From Phocoena phocoena (taxonomy: Eukaryota > Chordata > Mammalia > Artiodactyla > Phocoenidae), in contig NC_089239.1 of the NCBI RefSeq assembly GCF_963924675.1, positions 33,317,818 through 33,381,817 on the forward strand: a DNA stretch of 64,000 nucleotides. Direction: 5' to 3'. The notes beneath the pieces are model-generated. The model was given only the letters and a program-made list of their open reading frames with translations, made no database searches and was not told the DNA's origin. A program made the position numbers and the translations under genes. Positions 60,113 through 64,000 of this stretch are shown here, piece by piece. How positions within the stretch are numbered: position 1 is the first letter of the stretch; each line of letters opens with the position of its first letter.

Positions 60113-60362
60113 AATGATAATAATAATAGCTTGCATTTACATTATTAATCATTTTAAAGTACTTTAAAAAGTATCATTTTAAGAACACTTTAGAATGTTC
60201 CTCACATAAGCATTAATATTCCATTTTAACACTTGAGAAAACACAGGCTCAGAATGGGTATTCAATTTACCAAAAGTCCCACAGCCAGTAAGCTTCTAAA
60301 ACAGGAGTCCAAGAATCTAAATCCTGGATTCATCCACTTTCAGCTACACCATGGTTCCTCTA
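60113..60362 (-). repeat. MIR SINE, antisense
   Basis: Reverse MIR order: 'agcttgcatttacattatta', 'ttcctcacataagcattaat', 'ccattttaacacttgagaaa', 'cacaggctcagaatggg', 'ccacagccagtaagcttct'. Confidence 0.75.
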
Positions 60363-60384
60363 CAGAAGTAGTAATACAAATTAC

Positions 60385-60600
60385 TGACAGTTACTGGGTG
60401 TTATAATCACTTTGCATGGATTTCTACATTTAACTCTTTCAACTATCCATAGAAGTAGGTAATTAATAAGCCTGTTTTGCGTATGAGGTGACAGGCATGG
60501 GGAAGCTAAGAAACTCCTCATAGGTGGCAAAGATGGATTTGAAGTTAGGTATCCTTTAATCCAGGGGTGTGATTTTAAATAATGCACTGTAGAAAGAGCA
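60385..60600 (-). repeat. Second MIR SINE, antisense
   Basis: A separate MIR follows directly: 'gttactgggtgttataatca', 'atttaactctttcaactatc', 'gcctgttttgcgtatgaggt', 'ctcataggtggcaaagatgg'. Two full MIR orders in a row show two insertions or a duplication, not one element. Confidence 0.65.
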
Positions 60601-60669
60601 ACATTTTTTGCTACCTAGGCCTCGGTTTCTGAACGGTTAACACTGAACTGTTAGCACATCACTTCCATA

Positions 60670-60775
60670 TGTTAACATGCAGACTGTTATTCAGTAGGTC
60701 TTGGGTGGCTCCTGAGATTCTGCATTTTCCACAGACTCCCAGGTGATGCCAGTGATGCTCCCAGATCATTAGCAT
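60670..60775. repeat. MER5-type (hAT-Charlie) fragment
   Basis: Words of the MER5A/B family occur: 'cagactgttattcagtaggt', 'gggtggctcctgagattctg', 'ctcccaggtgatgccagtga'. No terminal inverted repeats or 8-bp target duplication can be seen. Confidence 0.6.
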
Positions 60776-60856
60776 CTATCACCTGATGGTTTTTATACTC
60801 ATAACTTACTTAGAGATACTTTCCTCTTTATTTTTTTTAATCTACTTTTCAGTCTT

Positions 60857-60895
60857 CTCTTCTCTCTCTCTCTTACTCTCTCTCTCTTACTCATC
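60857..60895. repeat. (TC)n tract
   Basis: Imperfect TC dinucleotide repeat with two TTAC interruptions. Confidence 0.9.
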
Positions 60896-61239
60896 ATTCA
60901 CTTTTATTTTTTTTAAAGTTCCCCAAAGTTTGATTTATTCAGAATAAAAAAACAAAAGACAACCCACATGTCTGGCCATTGAGGAATATTGAAGAGAAGC
61001 TTCCAATAAATGGGCATTCTCTCTCTGGGTCTTTTTCCCAAATGTAAATGAAAATCACATTTGGAATCCATCTTTTTCCCACCCTTCCACCTCACCCAAC
61101 CTTGACTGTAGGTACAAATGATGGACCATTAAATATGTCCATATTCGACTAGATGCTCTTTTCAGAGTTCAAATGGCCTAACACACAGGTCCAGGAAAAA
61201 TCATCTGTGAATCCCAATTGAGGAGCTTTAACTCATAGT
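60896..61239. other. Unclassified spacer
   Basis: No recognised feature. Confidence 0.4.
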
Positions 61240-61580
61240 CTGTTGTTTTTTTTTTAACGGGTTTATAACATTATATAAGTGTCATATGTACAACTGCAAC
61301 TTCTGTATACACTACAGCATGCTCACCACCAAAAGTTTAGTTTCCAACTGTCGTCATACAGTTGACCCCCTTTACCTATTTTGCCCTTCTCCATCCCCTT
61401 CCCCTCTGGTAACCACTACTCTGTTCTCTGCATCTATGTGTTTGTTTTTGTTTGTTTGTTTATTTTATTCCATACATAAGTGAAATCATACGATATTTGT
61501 CCTTGTCTGACTTATATCACTTAGCATAATGCCCTCAAAGTCCATCCACGTTGCTGCAAATGGCAAGATTTCATTTTCAG
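61240..61580 (-). mobile_element. Old LINE-1 3' end
   Basis: Reverse-strand L1 tail: a T-run, 'acgggtttataacattatat', 'cactacagcatgctcaccac', 'cctctggtaaccactactct', 'acttagcataatgccctcaa', 'ccacgttgctgcaaatggca'. It lies opposite in orientation to the young L1 that follows. Confidence 0.8.
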
Positions 61581-61736
61581 GTAGGAAATAAAAAGCTTAC
61601 AAAGATCCCTATCTAAGTATAAATAAAACCTTTCCTTAAAATAAGAATTTCCACTGCCAGCTGGACAATATGCTTCCATTTTTGTCTCTCATGGTGTTAG
61701 CAAAACAGAAAACAAAATACATTTAAAAGTAGGGGA

Positions 61737-63219
61737 CTGTGGAGATAAACCCAAGCACATATGGTCACCTTATCTTTGATAACGGAGGCAGGAATGTACA
61801 GTGCAGAAAGGACAGCCTCTTCAATAAGTGGTGCTGGGAAAACTGGACAGGTACATGTAAAAGTATGAGATTAGATCACTCCCTAACACCATACACAAAA
61901 ACAAACTCAAAATGGATTAAAGACCTAAATGTAAGGCCAGAAACGATCAAACTCTTAGAGGAAAACACAGGCAGAACACTCTATGACATAAATCACAGCA
62001 AGATCCTTTTTGACCCACCTCCTAGAGAAATGGAAATAAAAACAAAAATAAACAAATGGGACCTAATGAAACTTCAAAGCTTTTGCACAGCAAAGGAAAC
62101 CATAAACAAGATGAAAAGACAACCCTCAGAATGGGAGAAAATATTTGCAAATGAAGCAAAGGACAAAGGATTAATCTCCAAAATTTACAAGCAGCTCATG
62201 CAACTCAATAACAAAAAAACAAACAACCCAATCCAAAAATGGGCAGACCTAAATAGACATTTCTCCAAAGAGGGTAAACAGATTGCCAACAAACACATGA
62301 AAGAATGCTCAACATCATTAATCATTAGAGAAATGCAAATCAAAACTACAATGAGATATCATCTCACACCAGTCAGAATGGCCATCATCGAAAAATCTAG
62401 AAACAATAAATGCTGGAGAGGGTGCGGAGAAAAGGGAACACTCTTGCACTGCTGGTGGGAATGTGAATTGGTACAGCCACTACGGAGAACAGTATGGAGG
62501 TTCCTTAAAAAACTACAAGTAGAACTACCATGTGACCCAACAATCCCACTACTGGGCATATACCCTGAGAAAACCATAATTCAAAAAGAGTCATGTACCA
62601 AAATGTTCATTGCAGCTCTATTTACAATAGCCCAGAGATGGAAACAACCTAAGTGTCCATCATCGGATGAATGGATAAAGAAGATGTGGCACATATATAC
62701 AATGGAATATTACTCAGCCTTAAAAAGAAATTATTTGTAGTGATGTGGATGGACCTAGAGTCTGTCATACACAGTGAAGTAAGTCAGAAAGAGAAAAACA
62801 AATACCGTATGCTAACACATGTATATGGAATCTAAGAAAAAAAAGGTTCTGAAGAACCTAGGGGCAAGATGGGAATAAAGACACAGACCTACTAGAGAAT
62901 GGACTTGAGGATACGGGGAGGGGGAAGGGTAAGCTGTGACAAAATGAGAGAGTGGCATGGACATATATACACTACCAAACGTAAAATAGATAGCTAGTGG
63001 GAAGCAGCCACATAGCACAGGGAGATCAGCTCGGTGCTTTGTAACCACCTAGAGGGGTGGGATAGGGAGGGTGGGACGGAGAGAGATGCAAGAGGGAAGA
63101 GATATGGGAACATATGTATATGTTATGTATAACTGATTCACTTTGTTATAAAGGAGAAACTAACACACCATTGTAAAGCAATTATATTCCAATAAAGATG
63201 TAAAAAACAAAAGTAAACA
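61737..63219 (+). mobile_element. Young 5'-truncated LINE-1 with ORF2 C-terminal part and 3' UTR
   Basis: About 1.48 kb of the L1 3' end. The open frame 61739-62740 (333 codons) is the C-terminal part of ORF2, downstream of the reverse transcriptase domain. It includes '[18 protein letters not shown]', the cysteine-rich C-terminal segment of L1 ORF2, then '[17 protein letters not shown]' and '[18 protein letters not shown]'. The frame ends early because about 10 bases are missing after 'ALKRN' relative to the L1 at 29.5 kb, so it is also broken at its end. The endonuclease and RT domains are absent, so it cannot mobilise. The 3' UTR ends at 'aataaagatg' plus an A-rich tail. Target duplication 'aaaagtagggga' at 61725-61736 and 63221-63232. 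Confidence 0.95.
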
Positions 63220-63232
63220 AAAAGTAGGGGAT

Positions 63233-63448
63233 GGGCTTCCCTGGTGGCGCAGTGGTTGAGAGTCCACCTGCCGATGCAGGGGACACAGGTTCGTGTCCCA
63301 GTCCGGGAAGATCCCACATGCCGCGGAGCGGCTGGGCCCGTGAGCCATGGCCACTGAGCCTGCACGTCCGGAGCCTGTGCTCCGCAATGGGAGAGGCCAC
63401 AACAGTGAGAGGCCCACGTACCGCAAAAAAAAAAAAAAAGAAAAAGAA
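63233..63448 (+). mobile_element. CHR-type SINE, short form, inserted at the L1 target duplication
   Basis: Complete short form with an A-rich tail interrupted by two G's ('agaaaaagaaa'). It sits exactly after the L1's 3' target duplication, and the same bases ('aaaaagtagggga') occur again after the SINE at about 63449-63461. The SINE therefore reused the L1 target sequence. Confidence 0.96.
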
Positions 63449-63564
63449 AAAGTAGGGGAATGTGAACATAGAAAAAAACATGTAAGGGGAACATCCTTCC
63501 ACTATAGAAAATTGTAAGAAAAGAATCAAAAGACTGCATTGTAAAGACAGAATGGAATCGAGAG

Positions 63565-63879
63565 TGTTGACCTGAAACAAACAGACGGCCAGATATTCTC
63601 CAGCAATGATGGGTTTATTTGGGATCAGTAGAGAACTGCAGTTTGGGGTCTGCAACCATGGCGAGCCACGTGCAAGTCCCTGCACAGCAAGGGAAGGAGA
63701 ACACCCTCCTAGGGAGGACAAGTATGTTGGGAGGGCTACGGTGTAGTGTGTAGCTCTGCACTGACTGAGTCCTTGCCAGGAAAGCAGGCATCTTTCTTTT
63801 TCCTGTTGGGCTCTGCTTTAGTCACAGGGTGTGAGAGCTCCCCCTTCTGGTCTCCCAATTGTATTTAATTGAGGTTTTC

Positions 63880-63910
<31 letters not shown>

Positions 63911-64000
63911 GGTTACCGGACTGTATTTCTTAAAGTAGCTTGGTACATAGATCCCCGGGAACCGGAATCTGCTAGCACGCAAATCTGGTCATGCTGGATG
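63565..64000 (-). mobile_element. Probable endogenous retroviral LTR, cut by the window edge
   Basis: Read on the minus strand, the block ends in CA at 63565 and carries an AATAAA signal (63619-63614) about 50 bases before that end, the R-U5 layout of a retroviral LTR. Upstream lies a G/A-rich patch near 63838-63862 and a 20+ base A-run (T-run 63889-63910 on plus) that may be a later insertion. The matching TG start is not identified and the element probably continues past the window. No gag, pol or env reading frame is seen. A non-LTR origin cannot be excluded. Confidence 0.45.

Noticed and set aside
61739..62740. 333-codon open frame as a host gene
   Set aside because: It is the C-terminal fragment of LINE-1 ORF2 in a 5'-truncated insertion with target duplications.
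63182..63721. 179-codon minus-strand frame, and others over SINEs
   Set aside because: Frames translating the CHR SINE (recurring 'SHCCGLSRCGAQA', 'GGAVVESPPADAGD' peptides) appear at every copy and are shadows of the repeat.
1..64000. CRISPR arrays, prophage, operons, bacterial defence systems, rRNA genes
   Set aside because: The sequence is mammalian nuclear DNA with SINEs, L1s and LTRs; no regularly spaced direct repeats or dense gene clusters occur.

Overview
The window is non-coding mammalian nuclear DNA, most likely from a cetacean. The evidence is eleven copies of a tRNA-derived SINE with the dolphin/whale CHR-type body (internal Pol III A and B boxes, a body of about 200 or 300 bp, poly-A or (AAAT)n tail), many with clean target-site duplications. 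There are also LINE-1 3' ends of the whale/artiodactyl type, older L1M, MIR, MLT1 and MER2 remnants, and an AT-rich background. No bacterial-type gene, operon, CRISPR array or ribosomal RNA gene is present, and no complete protein-coding gene can be recognised. The taxon call rests on recognising the repeats and was not confirmed by a search.

Layout. 0-6 kb: AT-rich DNA with MIR remnants, an L1 3' end at 2.7-3.3 kb, a possible 136-bp minus-strand exon at 4.08-4.21 kb and a GGAA microsatellite at 4.9 kb. 6-16 kb: three SINEs, several MIRs, a diverged direct duplication (11.0 and 12.5 kb) and a MIR split by an unclassified insertion (14.65-15.09 kb). 16-29 kb: AT-rich DNA, MLT1 LTR pieces (20.4, 24.6, 26.4 kb), a MER2-like miniature transposon (22.3 kb), two SINEs and a promoter-like block at 24.1 kb. 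29-38.5 kb: a young minus-strand L1, a minus-strand SINE, a coding-like decayed block at 33.1-33.9 kb and an older L1 split by another SINE. 38.5-46 kb: AT-rich DNA, an 84-bp L1 stub, and a short CpG island at 44.3-45.1 kb with a CCAAT box and a splice donor on the minus strand. 46-57 kb: three SINEs (one with an apparent 3' transduction), a near-perfect DNA hairpin, two abutting L1 pieces, an MLT1 LTR and a second coding-like remnant at 54.1-54.6 kb. 57-64 kb: MIRs, an older L1 piece, then a young 5'-truncated L1 whose 3' target duplication was hit again by a SINE, and a probable retroviral LTR running to the window edge.

The only hints of host genes are the CpG island, the isolated 136-bp exon-like segment, and two coding-like minus-strand stretches interrupted by stops. 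All could belong to minus-strand transcription units, but nothing here proves they are linked. The window reads as an intergenic or long-intron region shaped by serial retrotransposition. No new molecular system is evident; the best leads are the insertion histories, the unexplained duplication, the hairpins and the possible promoter and exons.
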